NCBI GenBank assembly: GCA_963277665.1
Contig: OY728136.1
Location: 1,974,572,576-1,974,636,575 of the forward strand
Source: Viscum album
Taxonomy: Eukaryota; Streptophyta; Magnoliopsida; Santalales; Viscaceae
Direction of reading: 5' to 3'
Length of the DNA stretch: 64,000 nucleotides
Of this stretch, positions 13,475-27,374 are shown in pieces (position 1 is the first letter of the stretch; every line of letters begins with the position of its first letter). The notes under the pieces are model-generated. The model did no database searches and was not told the DNA's origin. It worked only from the letters and a program-made list of their open reading frames with translations. Position numbers and translations under genes: made by a program.

Positions 13475-14784
13475 CCTAAGAGGAGTTGCATTTTTGTTAA
13501 TATACCAAACAATAAAATAATTCATAGTCAATATCAACTCATGTGCCTACGAAATTCAAAAATATTTTATTTTAGGTATTATATTTTTGATTAATACCTC
13601 CAAAAAATAAATACATTTTTTAACATGTTATTTCTTAGCATTTATGTTTATATAATTATTCAATTTTATTTTTAATACGGTTATTTGTAACTTTTTATTT
13701 ACCTAAGTAATTTATCTTTTAATAATACAATTAAGATAATCTATATTAGTTAATTTATACCTATTAATTCTAAATATGATATTGAATTTTCTAAATACAA
13801 AACATATATGTGTGTAAAATAAATTTTAACACAAGCACATGTAAAGCGCAAAAAATCCTTTTAACCTTAACCACATTAATTAATTTTTTATTATTTTGTT
13901 CTAATTATGAAGAAAAAATATTTAGTTAACCTTATAATATAATATTAACTATTAAAATTCTAAATATGGAATCATTTTTTCAAAATTAAAATCATAGAAG
14001 TGGTGGAATTCAATTTAAAATTAAACTCATAGACGCATCGAAGAATGATTTTTCCCATGAAAAACAATCAAAAGTTAAATAAAATTATCATAAAGTTAAA
14101 TATTAATTTCATTATAAAACATAAATCAGTTAAATTTTAATATATTGGAACTAATTTTTGTTCAAAATAATTTAACATATTACTTTCCTAAGTAAATAAT
14201 TTAAACTAAAATGTATTTTTCAAAAAAAATTAGTATTTTTCACTATTAATTGAAAAATGAAACTTTACAGATTAATCAAAAAAATTTACCTTAAAATTAA
14301 TTTGACATATGGTTTTAAAAAAGGAAATTTATTTTTTTCAAATAAATATTTTAAATATTTTAATGATTAATTTTAATTTATGTGTACAAAGCCTGACTAA
14401 TCATCCTTTCAAAAAAACAATACAGTTTTTCAAAACAAATTCATTTTCTTTCAATGGGTTCTTAATATATTTATAATCAATCGATAACTATGGAATTTAT
14501 TTTTGATATGTGTAAACCATATTATTTAAAAAATTTAGTTATTTATATTGATAACTTCCAACCTAACGGATATGTTATAATGGTCATATTAATATTTTAA
14601 TAGAGTATCATGTTTCGTTTAAAACTAGTGTTGTGTGAATCTTAAGCTATTGAAAATAATGAATATATTTAAAAAGAAATATATTTTAAAATATGAGGGA
14701 GTTACATTATATTTTAATATATTTTTTTGTTTCATTTTCACTATAGAACATGATGTTTCTTATTTAAAATCTCAGAGTGTTACA

Positions 14785-14800
14785 TTCAACCTTATTAAAT
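14785..14800 (-). other. Polypurine tract of element A, decayed
   Basis: Read on the minus strand, AATAAGGTTGAA stands directly before the LTR start, preceded by a GGACACAATTTATTT-type phrase. The same place in element C reads TTAAGGGTGGTAGAA, so this is the plus-strand primer with some G to A or T changes. Confidence 0.6.
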
Positions 14801-16980
14801 AAATTGTGTCCAAGAATTTAATATTGATCTTGGTAATAATGGTTTTGACATTTTAAAATACCTTATTTTGGAATCCCACATTGTAAAAAGAGTTAATAAA
14901 ACATCCTCATAACAAGAGTGAATAATAAGTATAAAGATCATATAAATTTGTTTCCTTATATGAGAATATTGGTGGAATATGAAGTCATGGACAAGGAAGA
15001 GAATTCTAAAACCCAATGATTAATAGAGTGTGATAGTTTTCATTTGTCACAAGAATGTTAAGGATTAATATAATGTTAAGTACCTACTCAATCATAAATC
15101 TATGATGAGTTAAAATACCATTTGATTCATAAAAAATATATGTTTCCAGGATAATTTTTTTGTTTCAATATATTTTTTCTAGAGTTGAGGAATTATGTTA
15201 CAATTACTATAGAAAACACCATAAAAAATAATTTCAATTTATTTTAACTATTGTTATTTGGACCATTCCTACTTCATATATTACACTAAGAAATTAATTT
15301 CTAATAATAATTTTTATGTCTGAAAAACTAAAAATATCATTTAAAAAACCATTTTCTTAATAAGATAAATAAAATTAATTCCTCATATCTCAAGATATTT
15401 TCCAATAAAAAAATATTGATCAAAATTTATATCATAACACCAAAAGATTAAATTAATCAATTTTGTGAATATTTTAACTTAAGACTCATCAAAAAAATGT
15501 TTGACCAAATTCAAAGTCCAAAATATCATAAGAGAGGTCAATATAACAACATTATATTCACCATAAAATATAATATGGATCTTAATATCACATTCCAAAC
15601 ATGTGAATACTGTGGTCACTATAAGACCCTATTGAAAACATGCATGATTCAAATAATAAAATCTCACATTGTTGAAGATATTCCATAAATCCACAAATAA
15701 AGTAAACTCTAAAAAAGATAACCTGAAACATTAAATCACTATGAAATTTTAAGGTCACCAATACCATCACAAACATATCTTATTATTATCTAAATATAAA
15801 TTTTATAATATTTTCTATGTTCCCTCAATCATGTATTTTATAAAAACTATCAACTTCTCACTGAATCACTTTTATCCGTCATTAGTACCATTCACCGTAT
15901 GCTTTGAAATAGTTAAATAATACTACTAAAATACAATATTTATATGTTTAATGATTCTTATAACATGAATATAATTGATAAGGTAATTATTCATCACAAT
16001 TATTAAATCAAAATACACAAGAACATTAATCATTCCAGTTCAGCTCTATCAATAGCATAAGATTGAACTTGATTCATTTAATTCTTCTAAGGTATATTCC
16101 ACTAATGAATGGGGAATTAATTTTCATAATTAAAAATCTCTATATAGTTTAAACACAAACCATAGGTAGCTTTATTATTCACTTATAATCACACACCTAA
16201 AGAAAACCCCCATTCCCTTCAAGAATGTACTAGGATGTTTCTATCTATAATGATGACATGGGGTAAATCCTTTTTTCCCTTCTTCCCTTTAACATTATTT
16301 TTATCTTCCATCTATATCTTCTTCTTCTTCTCTTAAAATAAATAATACATTGATAATTACTTCTCTATATTGATACAACATGATAGTATGTCATTATATG
16401 ATGAGAAATCTTGGGATAATAGTGACCATAAAAAAATTGGCTTAAGAACATCAAATAAATGGACAATACTTCTCTTTGGATGAATTACATATCCCATAGC
16501 CTATATTTATAACTAGTTAGAGTTGGATTCATACATATAAACATTTTCATTTTCCCTTGGTCTTAGAATTTTAAATTACCTCTCTAAATCATCTCATTTC
16601 TCATGAGGAAAATAATTTTCCAAAAAGATTACCTTTAAATTAATAATAATGGTTTATAAATAAAATGTAAATTAATCGAATCATATCCCTCGGGTGTATC
16701 TATCCACATGAATTTTAATTCCCATTTTCAAGTACTAGGTGACACTCAAGCCAAGATTGTTCCACCTTTTTCAATGTTATTACCCCTATGGACATCTCTT
16801 CTAGAACCACATACACTTATATTATCTAGAAGAGGATATATTTCTAAGGCAATAAAAAAATCACAACCTTAACTAAAAATTAAGATGTCACCCTATTCGT
16901 AGAATTATACTAAAAAAATTATAGGTTTTTGGTATATAATCTATGTTTTCTTAAATCTAATTCCCTTTATTTCTACTAAA
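14801..16980 (-). other. Interior of element A without recognisable coding
   Basis: This 2.2 kb interior has only chance frames (up to 73 codons). The part nearest the primer site, about 16720-16980, aligns with the matching leader part of element C at about 34910-35225, sharing for example ATGTTATTACCCC. Frames at 15497-15688 and 14795-15016 show no gag or pol motif. The element must have lost, or never had, its own proteins. Confidence 0.6.
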
Positions 16981-16995
16981 CTTGCTCTGATACCA
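16981..16995 (-). other. Primer-binding site of element A (tRNA-iMet)
   Basis: The minus strand reads TGGTATCAGAGCAAG, an exact initiator Met-tRNA complement as used by plant gypsy and copia elements, directly next to the right-hand LTR. This single site sets the strand and boundaries of element A. Confidence 0.9.
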
Positions 16996-19019
16996 TTTAC
17001 AAAGACCACAAATCTACTAACTTGGATCTAGTGTCTAGTTTGTTACAATGGTCTTTGACAAATGTGATTAGATACCAAAGGAAAAAAATACACCGTTAGT
17101 CTTGATAAAATAATTAACATTTCATATTAATATATAAAGTTCCCAAATTATTTTATTTAAGAACCCCGTTATTTACTATAATGATTCCATGAATATCAAT
17201 AACAAAACTTTTCCTATTATCTGAGGGAAAATAAAACAAAATAAATATGTGAGATCATATTATTATTAAGGGTAAGAATATAATTTATTAAAATATGAAT
17301 AAATTAGAATAATAAATATAGAAGGATAAATAACTGAAACAAATTCCATTTAAATATTAACAAGAGCATGATATGGAAGGAATAAATGATAATCAAATAA
17401 ATCCATATAAATAATCAAATTATCTTAAACATATCCATGGATTTTATAAGTAATAGAATAATTACATGGAAATAAACAAATGATTTTATAACACGATAAT
17501 TAATAAAGAAGTAAAACTGAATCATACTATTAAGACCTTTTATAAGATAGTCTAAAACTGTAAAAAAACTCATCTAATTTTTCCAACTGATTTATATAAT
17601 GATACAAATAGATACATTTTTGGGATATATATAACTATTTCCCTCACATAAATTACTAAGTACAATGTTTTACATATATTAAAGAGGTAAAAAATAATCA
17701 ATATAAAAAAATTTATTAAAAAAAATCATACAAAGTGCTAATACTTACCCCCAAAAATAAACATACTCATAAAGAATCCAGAATAATATGGTGATGGTAA
17801 TAAAATGTTACATATTTAGAGAAAATAATAATAAAATATACAAATAAATAATAAGGATGATATCAATACAGTATATACTAAGTGTATTATATGTTTAATA
17901 AAGGGATGTTGTAGTTTATGAATAAATATACCACGAAATGATCCTTAAAAACATTCATAAGGAAAAACAAAAATTGAATTTTAAAAACCATCAATTAAAA
18001 ATAATTTTTTTCTAAACATTTTAAATATAATTTTTTTGAAAATATTATTTTAATAATATAAATTAATCTTGAAATCATTGAGTATCCACAATTATGGGAA
18101 ATTTTGTTAGTTTTGAACACATTAAAACAATGATTCCTTTCATATTTTTGGTAAAATCGAAACAGAAAATGTTCTAAAAATGAAATCAATATTCCTTTTA
18201 GAAGGTTTTTAAAATATTTAGAAAAGGGTAAAATTTATTTAAAAAATTCATTTAGAGAATTATACTTTTTAAGACATTTTATAAAATATGATTTTGGAAG
18301 AAAAAGTGTTTTCGATCAAAGATAGTAATAAAGTCAAATTTTCATTAAACAAATTGTCAAATAATTTAATGTAATAAGGAGAGAAATTTGTTACTATTAC
18401 TTATAAATTTTATTAATTACTAGATTATATGGAATTATATTTTTTACTACATAAATAAAAAATAATTCCCCAAAGTAAATCATAAACCTAAACAATCATA
18501 GATAATGTTGATGTTTTTAAATAAACCCTTACCACTTTGGTATCATTGAATCATAAGCCCAATAAATAAATAATATAAAAATAAACATTAAATACCATGA
18601 ATATTAATATATTCATGAAATAACATAACAATATACACCACATTAATGAATATGTGGTGAATGTGGCATATGTCTCACGAAAGTAAAAGTGAGATGAGAA
18701 ACCCTTACCTTAGGTTCTAAATCATTTTTCTATGTATGATAATATTGTATAATAAATATAGGTTTATTATAAATATATTATAGGAAAATAGTAATATAAT
18801 TCATACCATTTATGATTTACTTAGTATTTTATCACTAGTTTATTAACAATTTTTCATAAAAATAACCGTTTCAGGTGATAATTTCTTTGTTTTTCATTAT
18901 ATTTTGGTATGATAATTTAAATACTTTTACATTGATCATGGTTAAATAATATCTAGAACTATATTGATTTTATAAATATTATTTCTTTCCTTATATAAAT
19001 CCATATAAACAGTCTTTGA

Positions 19020-19450
19020 AATTAGACATTGAAATTGAATCGCATCGATTAGTAGAGACAGTAGGTCGTATGTAAGCACACTCTATGAAATTATTACCTT
19101 AAATGGTGGAATTTTAAGGATGTTTATGATATATTAATTTAATATAATTAAAAGTATGTCATATATATCACATATATTCATTAAATTTAACTTTATTTTA
19201 TTCCATGTAAACTGTAACTGAAAAACGAATCACATTGCTTCACGTGGTGATAGCCCATCGTACACACATCGACATTATCATAGCTTAAATATAATGGGAA
19301 TAATAAGATATATGTTATATTATAACTAAATTTGTATCTTTATATCATAAATATTATATATATACAGTAAATCTATCATTATTTCCAACTAGGAGAAGTG
19401 TTGATAGAGTACGTGTTACAACAGTTCGTGAGGTCGTGGTTCACCATACA
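19020..19450 (-). repeat. About 190-bp repeated modules in A 5' LTR
   Basis: Three modules near 19040, 19230 and 19420 share phrases such as TTCACGTGGTGATAGCCCA and TTCGTGAGGTCGTGGTTCACC, matching the modules in the partner LTR and in element C. Confidence 0.65.
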
Positions 19451-19774
19451 CAAGATAGAAATTTTAATGTTTCATTTGATGGAGGTGTAGATGGATGAAT
19501 ATTATAATATCAAAATAATAACATATAAGTATATTGGAGAAAATATTTTATTATATTTGATGTACTAATACATAATTGATGTTTGTAAACAAACAAACAA
19601 AAATAATTATCCTAGTGAAGACAATTTCCTTCTCTTAGAGAATCCTCTTTTAGATATATTCTTATGGACCCTAGGAATAATAATTTTGGAAGACCAAAAG
19701 CACATAGGTTTTTTAAGGTTTTCATGGACATGAATGGTCTGATAGGTGTGAATAAGTTAGTGGAGTGAGTTCCC

Positions 19775-19782
19775 TTTTATAA
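19775..19782 (-). promoter_or_regulatory. TATA box in A 5' LTR
   Basis: TTATAAAA on the minus strand, 1311 bases from the LTR start, the same spacing as in the partner LTR. In a 5' LTR this would have driven genomic RNA synthesis. Confidence 0.6.
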
Positions 19783-21093
19783 TTGTGGAGGAGTGACATT
19801 TTTTTAAACACCAAAATATATTCAATAATGGGAAGTCACTGTCACCCCACATGAATCAAAAAATTAAAAATAATGGATTATAGATATTATCCGGTATATC
19901 CATACCACCACTTAAAAAATCATTTTTCACCTGTTATTACATAGAATTTATGTTTAACTAATTTTTTCCATTTTATTTTTAACCATGGTAATTTTTATAT
20001 TTGTGTTTACCTAGGAAATTAATCCTTTAAGAATAAAATTAAAATGAGAATTATTAGATAATTTATACCAAATTATTTTAAATATTAAATTAATTTTTTT
20101 AATTGTAAATATTATGTGTGTGTAAATTTAATTTTAACACAAGCACATGTATCACGTAATACCTTGTTTTAACATTAACCGTATTAATTAATCTCTCATT
20201 GTTTTTACTAATTATTAGGAGAAAAATTATGGTGTTATTATTATATAATTTTAATTATTATGATTCCAAATATGTAATCCTTTTTTTAAAATTTAATTCA
20301 TATATGGGGAAGAGATCAATTTAAAATTAAACTCACAGACGTGTAGAAAAAAATGGTTTCTCCAAAGAAAAACATTCCAAAGTATAAAAATATTTTTTTA
20401 TCACAATTCAATATAAATTTTATTCTGATGAACTAAATTAATTAAATTGTAATATTATTGTAATAATTTTACTTTAAAATAAATATAAAATATTATTTAT
20501 TTTTATAAATAATTTAAATGGAAAATTGGATTTTAATAAAAATCAAGAATTTTCACTACTCATTGAAAAATTAAACATTTTAGAAAAATCCAAAAAATTC
20601 ACCCTAAGAAAAATTTGAAATTTATATTTAAAAAATTAATTTATTTTGTCAAATATATTTTCAAAAAGTGGTAAAAGTTATTTTATAAATATTTTATCAA
20701 AGCATGATTAATATTACTTTCAGAAAAAATAATGTTTTTTAGAAAACATTTATTTCTCTTTCTAATGGTTATTATGTTATTAGTAATAAATAGATAACCA
20801 ATGAATTTGATTTATAATTGTGTAAAAAATATAATTTTTTAACTTGTTTAGTCCTATTTATACACAACAATATAACAACTAATTTATAATGGTCATAATA
20901 ATATTTTAATTGAGTAGAGAGTTTCGTTTCAACCCCGTGTTGTGTTCATCACAAGAAATGAAATATATTGAATTTATTTATAAGGAATATATTGTAAAGA
21001 CAAATGGTGTTACATTATATTTTATTATTTGTCTTTAGTTTCATATGTTGTATTAGAATTGGTGTTACTCTTTTAAAATCTCATGGAATTATA

Positions 21094-22122
21094 GAATTTG
21101 GTGAGTTGTCTATTCCATGTGGAAGGGGAATATTGTACCTATTTTAGTCTTGTTTTTGTTGCTATGTAATATGTACTCCTCAAACTATTTTATGATTATT
21201 TATTTTTTATTATATTTTCCATTTTACATGATTTTTGGTAATCCAATTACATCTGTCAAGTTTTTTGGCATTATATTATCGAATAAAAACTATATGAGGA
21301 GACACGTTTGATGTTTTCATTTTAGCTGTTAGAGGTTTATAATATATTGAGATTTTTTATCATGAAGTTCTCACATGGTGATATTGATGTGAGAAGATTA
21401 TGATTACAAACTCTCTTATATAAATTTAACATGTTTTACATTTCATTGGATATACATATTATTAAACATAATTATTAGTCCTTATACACAACATTATTAT
21501 TAATATATAGCATTAGTCATGTATTGGGATGTGTTTATGAAAACTATGATGTATTATTGTCATAATTGGGTTGGATATGCTTAGTATTTTATATGTGATA
21601 TGAAATTAATGAATAAGTCAAGAAATTATTTTTCAATTACATGTTAATTGAAGTATATATCATTATCGCTTTGTTATTAATAGATTTGTTAGATAAATCC
21701 ATAAATATGTTTGAATGTTAATATGTATATTTCAGGTTGTTGAAGAAAGATAAAACAATTATATGGTTAGATCACATAATATATACAACATTTTTGATAA
21801 TATATAAATATATTGGGATAATATTATATTGTGAGTGTTCATGAGATGCCTTTTCCATTGTGACATTACATTTTTATCCCTATGGGGTTCTGGGAATATA
21901 TTAAAAAGTTGGTCTTAGACTTTTGGACATTTCACATAATTCTACTTAGAATGAGGCATCAAGGGTGAAACACTAATTATATATATAATGTCAATTAAAT
22001 TAATTTTTATTTTAAAAGTTTAAATAAAAATAATTCCTAACATGTGGTTTAGTAATTATTTGTGATGTGTTGATCACATTAATTTAATTATATGGTTTTT
22101 AAAAGAATATTCTTTTGAGTAG
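21094..22122. other. Spacer between elements A and B
   Basis: About 1 kb of A+T-rich DNA. A 64-codon plus-strand frame at 21117-21311 is hydrophobic (Phe, Leu, Ile, Tyr rich) but this is typical of chance frames in such DNA. I see no gene. Confidence 0.5.
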
Positions 22123-24823
22123 TGTCAAAACTCATCCCAATAGGGAGTGATTGGTAGGATATAATCTGAGTGTGGATACCCCAAGACCAAATTTGTTATT
22201 CTAGGTTCTAGAGACCATTGTTGAGTAGACATATCACACACATGTGAGGAATTATCCTAATGTACTTGTACTCAAAAAAAATATTCTTAAACCATAAATG
22301 TTGAAATCTAAACCCACAACTGATACCAATGTATGAATAGAATATATCACACAATAATAGTATGAAAAAGTATTGAAAGTCATAAAAGTGAAAAATATAG
22401 GCCCAAAACACTATTAATGATTACATCCTTCTTAAATGGTGGAGAATATTTTCAATTGAAATTTCCAATAAACCCCTTGGTCTGTCTAGCCCAATCTAGG
22501 ATCCCCCTACTCCTGGTCCTCCAAGGAATTATTCAAATGGACTTTCACCAGAATAATACATGAATTGTATGGTAAAATCACATGTAACTGTGATAATACC
22601 AATACCTAATAGGAAACCCAAAAATCAAAAAAAATAAATCATCATGTGATTTTAGTTCATCATAACATATGTCAACAAGAGAAGAGATATATGAATAATA
22701 AACACCCAAATAATCTCATAACAGAAAACTGATCTCAAAAAGGTATCCACCATGACTAACAACTATGGGATTATTCTCAAGGATTTTTGGAAATTCTCAT
22801 TTTGGGTTTACTAACTCCATGAGCTATTCTATCACTAGTAATGCTCATCTAAGAGGTCATGATCCTCATACCGATCTTGAGAATTACTCTCTATATCATC
22901 AAAGATATCATCATCCAATTAGGGTATCACACCTAGGTCCACTAGGGGACACTAAAAACCCTAATAGATCATCCAAGAATATATTAGATCGGTAACCTAT
23001 ACATTTGGGTCTAGTAGATACCATGATACCAACCTAGGAATGATAGAAGATCATACCCTGGTCTTGTAGGGTGATGCACCAAACTCAATCCAAAAATAAA
23101 CCTACATAGGCATTTAAAATTCCATGCTGAGGATGTAATGACACACTATACCATCATGGAAATGGACTAGGAAATCAAAATCAACAGATACTAGTAGTAA
23201 ATAAGGAAAAAATGGTTCCAAACACCCTCAGAGGGAGTACACAGCATGTGCTGGGGGTACATAGTGTTTCTTTCCAACCTCTTGTCTACCCATGTTTCAT
23301 TGTCTAACATGCCATGTAAAAATACACATACATGGATTGCCTATTAGGTGTTCATGGTGTATATATGCTGGTTGGTACCCTACATGTTCTATCTTCTCAT
23401 GGCTATGAACATAGGGTCTTGCCAGTGTGCTTCAGGTCATGCCTCTAGACCATGGTTATGCCTATGTATTGTGTCATGTCTTAGTATTGGGCAGTGCCCA
23501 TGAACTCTATCCATTTCCATGTTCAAAGCCATGTACGGGTCCATAAACTACTATAATACATGATGAGACACCATCCATGAGACACACAATGTGTGATATG
23601 ATCCACATGCTTTGTGATATTTAACATCTATGAAAAACCTAGCACCCCATCCAAGGGTCCCACAAGGCGTGTATCCTCAAATTACATGTCATGTACCCTA
23701 TGATTTCTATAAACCAAAAATTCTATTCTATGTATGTTAATGATTTCTTTTCCTCTAGAAATCCCCCCAATCTCATCTGAAGAATCCATATCTCATCCGG
23801 ATGAGGCTTTCCATCACTAGATATTTGATTCCGACCTTCCAAACCATTTGGGAATCTACCTCTATTTTCTGTATTATCATCACACATCAATATGGGAAAA
23901 TGGGTACCTTTAACCAGGCCTCATTCATCCTCTAATCAAACAACACTATCATCACACATTGATCAAAACCTCGATCATGAATCAATACCATTGTATTGAT
24001 CCATTTTACTATATAATGGATGTGTAGTTATTGAATACTTGGTATTTTTCATACTGTGAGCTAAGAAAATTTTCCATGATGAACTATAAATATACAGAGT
24101 AGAAAAAAAGATTAAGGAATGGACTAATTACATGTTCAAGTTGTCCATGATTTTGTTTCCTTAGAATGAAAATTGAAGAGATTAATAATAATCAATAAAA
24201 AATTCCCCAAATACCAAGATGAAGTAATACTGAACCCACAAGAATGATCGAACTATGAATCACCTTGTTGGGTGATTTGACTCATGTTTTTCATTAGAAA
24301 ATCTATGTGTTCTAAATCTTCATAAAATAAAAATTTACCTTAGGTTGGATCATTTTCTTATAATAACAGTTTCACATCGACATCATTGGTGATATCTACA
24401 ACCTCCATTGGCATAATGATCCTCAACCATGATATAGATCTATCATTTTTTTCCAAGGCCACTTCAAATTGATCCTCTCAAAGACATAGGGTTATGTGGT
24501 TATGTCTATAATTTTCTTATAAAATTATATTTATAGAGTATTCATAGGTCACTGCATTAAAACAAAATAAAATAAATTAACTATTTAATATATTTTTTAT
24601 TTTACACCATGAAAAAATTTCCATAAATACCTGATCCAGAAAAACATTAAGTTTCTACTAGGGTAAAACCATGTTATGAAGTCCACTTCAACATCAAATT
24701 TATGACCTAATATTATTTTCTAGTGTTAATTAATTTTTTAGAAAAAAAATGTGTGTGTAGTATTAATATATTTAATATTTATAAAAAATATTTTTTGGAA
24801 TCATTAGGCCTCAGAATGTTACA
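22123..24823 (-). repeat. Element B, 3' LTR
   Basis: The right edge on the minus strand is TGTAACATTCTGAGGCC; the left edge on the plus strand is TGTCAAAACTCATCCC, so the repeat runs TG...CA. It aligns with 52677-55399 throughout, for example around GAGAAGAGATATATGAATAAT at 22680 against the like phrase near 53238. Length agrees with the partner to within about 20 bases. Confidence 0.75.
23220..23560. repeat. Decayed GTACA..TGT motif array in B 3' LTR
   Basis: Phrases such as GTACACAGCATGTGC and GTACATAGTGT, then several ATGCC.TGT.TATTG-like units, recall the ACACGCCGTGT palindromes of element F, with CG changed to TG or CA. The partner LTR has the same array at 53780-54130. Confidence 0.5.
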
Positions 24824-24939
24824 CTGTCTCAGCAAATAGCTATGAAAATATCACTCTATGCATCTCCAATCAATAAAATAAAAAATGTTACATTCTCTTA
24901 ACCTTTTCTGTTTTCATCTCAAACTAATAAAATCACTAC

Positions 24940-25330
24940 TCAAAAAATGAGGTATTGATCTCACATCTAGGTCTTCTAGTCCCAGGTTCTCTTCTAAAGA
25001 CTCATGTGATGCCACCAAACAAGCATCAAGAGAATAACTTTCCCATAGAAGCTAGTCTTCTAAAAATAATCAATATGAACTATGTACATTGAAAATTTTG
25101 CTACATATATGAATTCCAACTTTCCCCAATCGATAATGTGTGACAGGTCATGGAAATATATCATCATCTGTGATACATAGAAGACATCATGTACTCGTTT
25201 TAAATGTGGTGGTTGAGCCATGTAGTACACAACCTCACTGACTCTATGTAGTATATGGAAATAACAAATGAATCTATGAGATATGTATTTTCCATTTCCA
25301 AAACTACGCAACCTTCATCAAGTCAGACCA
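24940..25330 (-). pseudogene. Element B integrase C-terminus and chromodomain tail
   Basis: Reading the minus strand, a frame at 25060-25311 gives FHILHRVSEVVYYMAQPPHL then VHDVFYVSQM and LSHIIDW, which is the conserved GPF-type C-terminal module of gypsy integrase. Further left, about 24950-25040, VILLMLVWWHH and a following TW match the end of the chromodomain, which in chromoviruses directs insertion to marked chromatin. Several stops are present (for example between WWHH and TW), so no protein is made. Confidence 0.75.
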
Positions 25331-25439
25331 TTGGGAACACATGGACTCCCTACTCGAACTCCTAAGGCCTCCATCACTAGTCCTAATAGGAATTATAATG
25401 GCTCTATGAAGTTTTCATCCGCTCATGGATGGTATTAAA

Positions 25440-25770
25440 GATTTCATTCATGTATCACACCAAATCTTGGACAATGAGTGGTTACTCACCATTATTTCTC
25501 TAGTATATTGGATACCTTCAGGGTTTCCTATAAAAGACCACGAATTGAGCCACACCGATTGTGGAATGGTAGATGTTTTTGTATGAAAACTACAAAACTA
25601 TTTGGTGATCCTCAGAACTATATAAAAATTAAAACATACAATACTAAATCATTTTATCCTGAACTAGAATGGTTTGCTCAGTCTTTCCATTTGTATAGGG
25701 GTGAAATGAAATGCTCAAATGAAACTGAGTCCCAAAGGCCTCCTTAAATTCTCTATATAATCCTGATGTT
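25440..25770 (-). pseudogene. Element B integrase catalytic core, decayed
   Basis: The minus strand reads SISFHPYTNGKTEQTI around 25655-25705, the conserved motif around the catalytic Glu of retrotransposon integrase. It is followed, after a stop, by IYHSTIGVAQF, matching the YN...H.S.G..PFE segment. The integrase inserts element cDNA into the chromosome. Upstream parts between 25770 and 26800 are too decayed for me to place. Confidence 0.7.
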
Positions 25771-26819
25771 ATAAAAGAATCACAGTATAAAATTATCATC
25801 AAGAGAACTCTGTGGATCTATACTATCTTTTATATTTAAAGGCATCCCTAGATATATATTGAACTCTTATCTCTACTATATAAGAAGTGGGTAAACTTTG
25901 GGAGTCATTCTATGATCCCTGAGATGGCATTATATACTCTATAAGTCCTCAGAAACCTCATCAACACATCCATTGACACCTCATCCCACTTCAAATATAA
26001 AACCTAAATGGGTTCATCTAAACCTTCTGTAACCTAATACACAACCTTCACAATTTGAAAAGTGAGGCATCAAAAGATAAAATCCAATACACGTTACTTC
26101 ATTAGTGTCCACTGAGATTTATATATGATGTCCTGGTACATATTTTCAACAATTGGATGTACTAAAAAATGGGATATATGAAACTATATCATCACCTTCT
26201 ACCAAAAAAACCATGGTACTATAGTTCATCCTATGAAAATTATTACATACTCCCCACCTTCATTAAATCAATCAGGATTACATCCATTGGATTGGTAAGT
26301 ATGTATGTTCTCACAACCGATATCTCCATGCTGAGCCTACATTACCCATTGTAGAAGTAGTGTGGTCACAATCATCGACCATATATATGAATAACCATCA
26401 TTTTACAATAAGTAAAATTAAAATGAGGATAACTTCTATGAATCATGGATTACAACATTGAATAAGACCTTATGATGAGATCATCTCCTATAATGTTCCC
26501 ATTCCTAGTAGTAGAGACTATCTAAATGTCATAATCCTGGAGGAACTCTTTCCCTCACCCTTATCTAAAATTAATATCCTTATAATATAAAATATACTTG
26601 ATACTATTATACTCATAATATTATAAAAATAACTCACCCATAAGGTAGGTCCACAACATCTTCAGGGGAAGAATATGACAACAAACTTAAGATTGTGGGT
26701 TGCATAGTTATGCTTATGTAGTCTCAACTACCTAGACCAATAAGAAATCACCAACTACATCTTTATCAGAACATAGCCAAGTACATCCACTGAGGAATCA
26801 CATAAAACTACATACTGAA

Positions 26820-26960
26820 CACCCTCTTATTATAATGTTAAGAAAGGGGCACTCATGAACCTTTTCCTTATCTCCCGAAATGCACCTGGAACCTTTTTGT
26901 CCCCACAAAATGTTGTCCCTTCATGGTTAAAGAATTAAAATTTCATAATATCCTGGATAA
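26820..26960 (-). pseudogene. Element B RT thumb / RNase H junction
   Basis: The minus strand reads VPGAFREIRKRFMSAPFLTL, matching the F..LK..L..APVL segment that links the RT connection to RNase H in gypsy elements. It lies in the expected place between RT (27050-27374) and integrase. Flanking frames are broken. Confidence 0.65.
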
Positions 26961-27049
26961 ATAGGGTAATGAATCTCATATTATAGACTTAAAAACTAGA
27001 CGGGAATAAAAAATAAATCATGATATTAGGTGGATTATAATATATAACT

Positions 27050-27374
27050 ACCTTAACCTTCACTGGGTACTACAACATCAGTTGAGATGACATGTTTAAG
27101 AAAGTGGAACTCCGGAAACTAGAACTGACACTCCATGATCATCCCATAAATCTAGTTCTCTACGAGTACATCCATTAATATCCTCAAATTTATAATGTGC
27201 TCCTCCTTGTTCTTAATGTACACTAGTATATCATCGATGAAGTCCACCTTATACTGGTTTATGAAAGGATGAAAGATCTATTTCATGAGTCCCATGACCA
27301 CTATTGGGGTGTTCATCATGCTAAAAGGAGTCCACAAGTACTCATAGTGACCATATAAACATATGAATGTCATA
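27050..27374 (-). pseudogene. Element B reverse transcriptase, second half
   Basis: From 27374 leftward the minus strand reads MTFICLYGHYEYLWTPFSMM, then a short interval, then VDFIDDILVY at about 27210-27245. This is the RT palm with an intact FIDD form of the catalytic YxDD box. It begins exactly at the point in the protein where the right-hand RT piece stops at 39830. One stop (K then stop before IFHPF) breaks it. Confidence 0.85.

Larger units (their letters stand above)
10643..14784 (-). repeat. Element A, 3' LTR
   Basis: On the minus strand the repeat starts TGTAACACTCTGAGATTT (ending at 14784) and finishes in CA at 10643 (TGTAAGGAGCCC on the plus strand). It matches the LTR at 16996-21093 along its length: the segment GTGAGATGAGAAACCCTTAC is identical at about 12353 and 18689, and both copies hold a TATA box 1310 bases from the LTR start. 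Divergence is clear, so the insertion is old. Confidence 0.8.
10643..21093 (-). mobile_element. Element A: LARD-like LTR retrotransposon
   Basis: Two long terminal repeats of about 4.1 kb flank a short interior of 2.2 kb. A perfect initiator-Met-tRNA primer site lies on the minus strand directly beside the right-hand LTR, which makes that the 5' LTR and fixes the orientation. The interior shows no gag or pol on either strand. Huge LTRs with a small non-coding interior are the hallmark of large retrotransposon derivatives (LARDs), which depend on proteins from other elements. Element C has related LTRs and does carry gag and integrase, so it is of the same family. Candidate target duplications are GGTGG at 10638-10642 and GGTGA near 21100, but the right LTR end is decayed, so this is uncertain. 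Confidence 0.8.
16996..21093 (-). repeat. Element A, 5' LTR
   Basis: The left edge TTTACAAAGACC aligns with TGTAAGGAGCCC at the left edge of the partner LTR and abuts the primer site. The right edge, near 21093, is decayed (ATTCCATGAGATTTT on the minus strand against ACTCTGAGATTTT in the partner). It could lie up to ten bases further right. Confidence 0.8.

Noticed and set aside
15497..15688. Plus-strand frame with CEYCGHYKTLLKTC as a zinc finger
   Set aside because: Cys and His spacing fits neither a CCHC knuckle nor a C2H2 finger, and it lies on the opposite strand inside element A.
22765..22995. 76-codon frame with many His and Ser as a small gene
   Set aside because: It lies inside the B 3' LTR, and the matching part of the other LTR does not keep the frame open.
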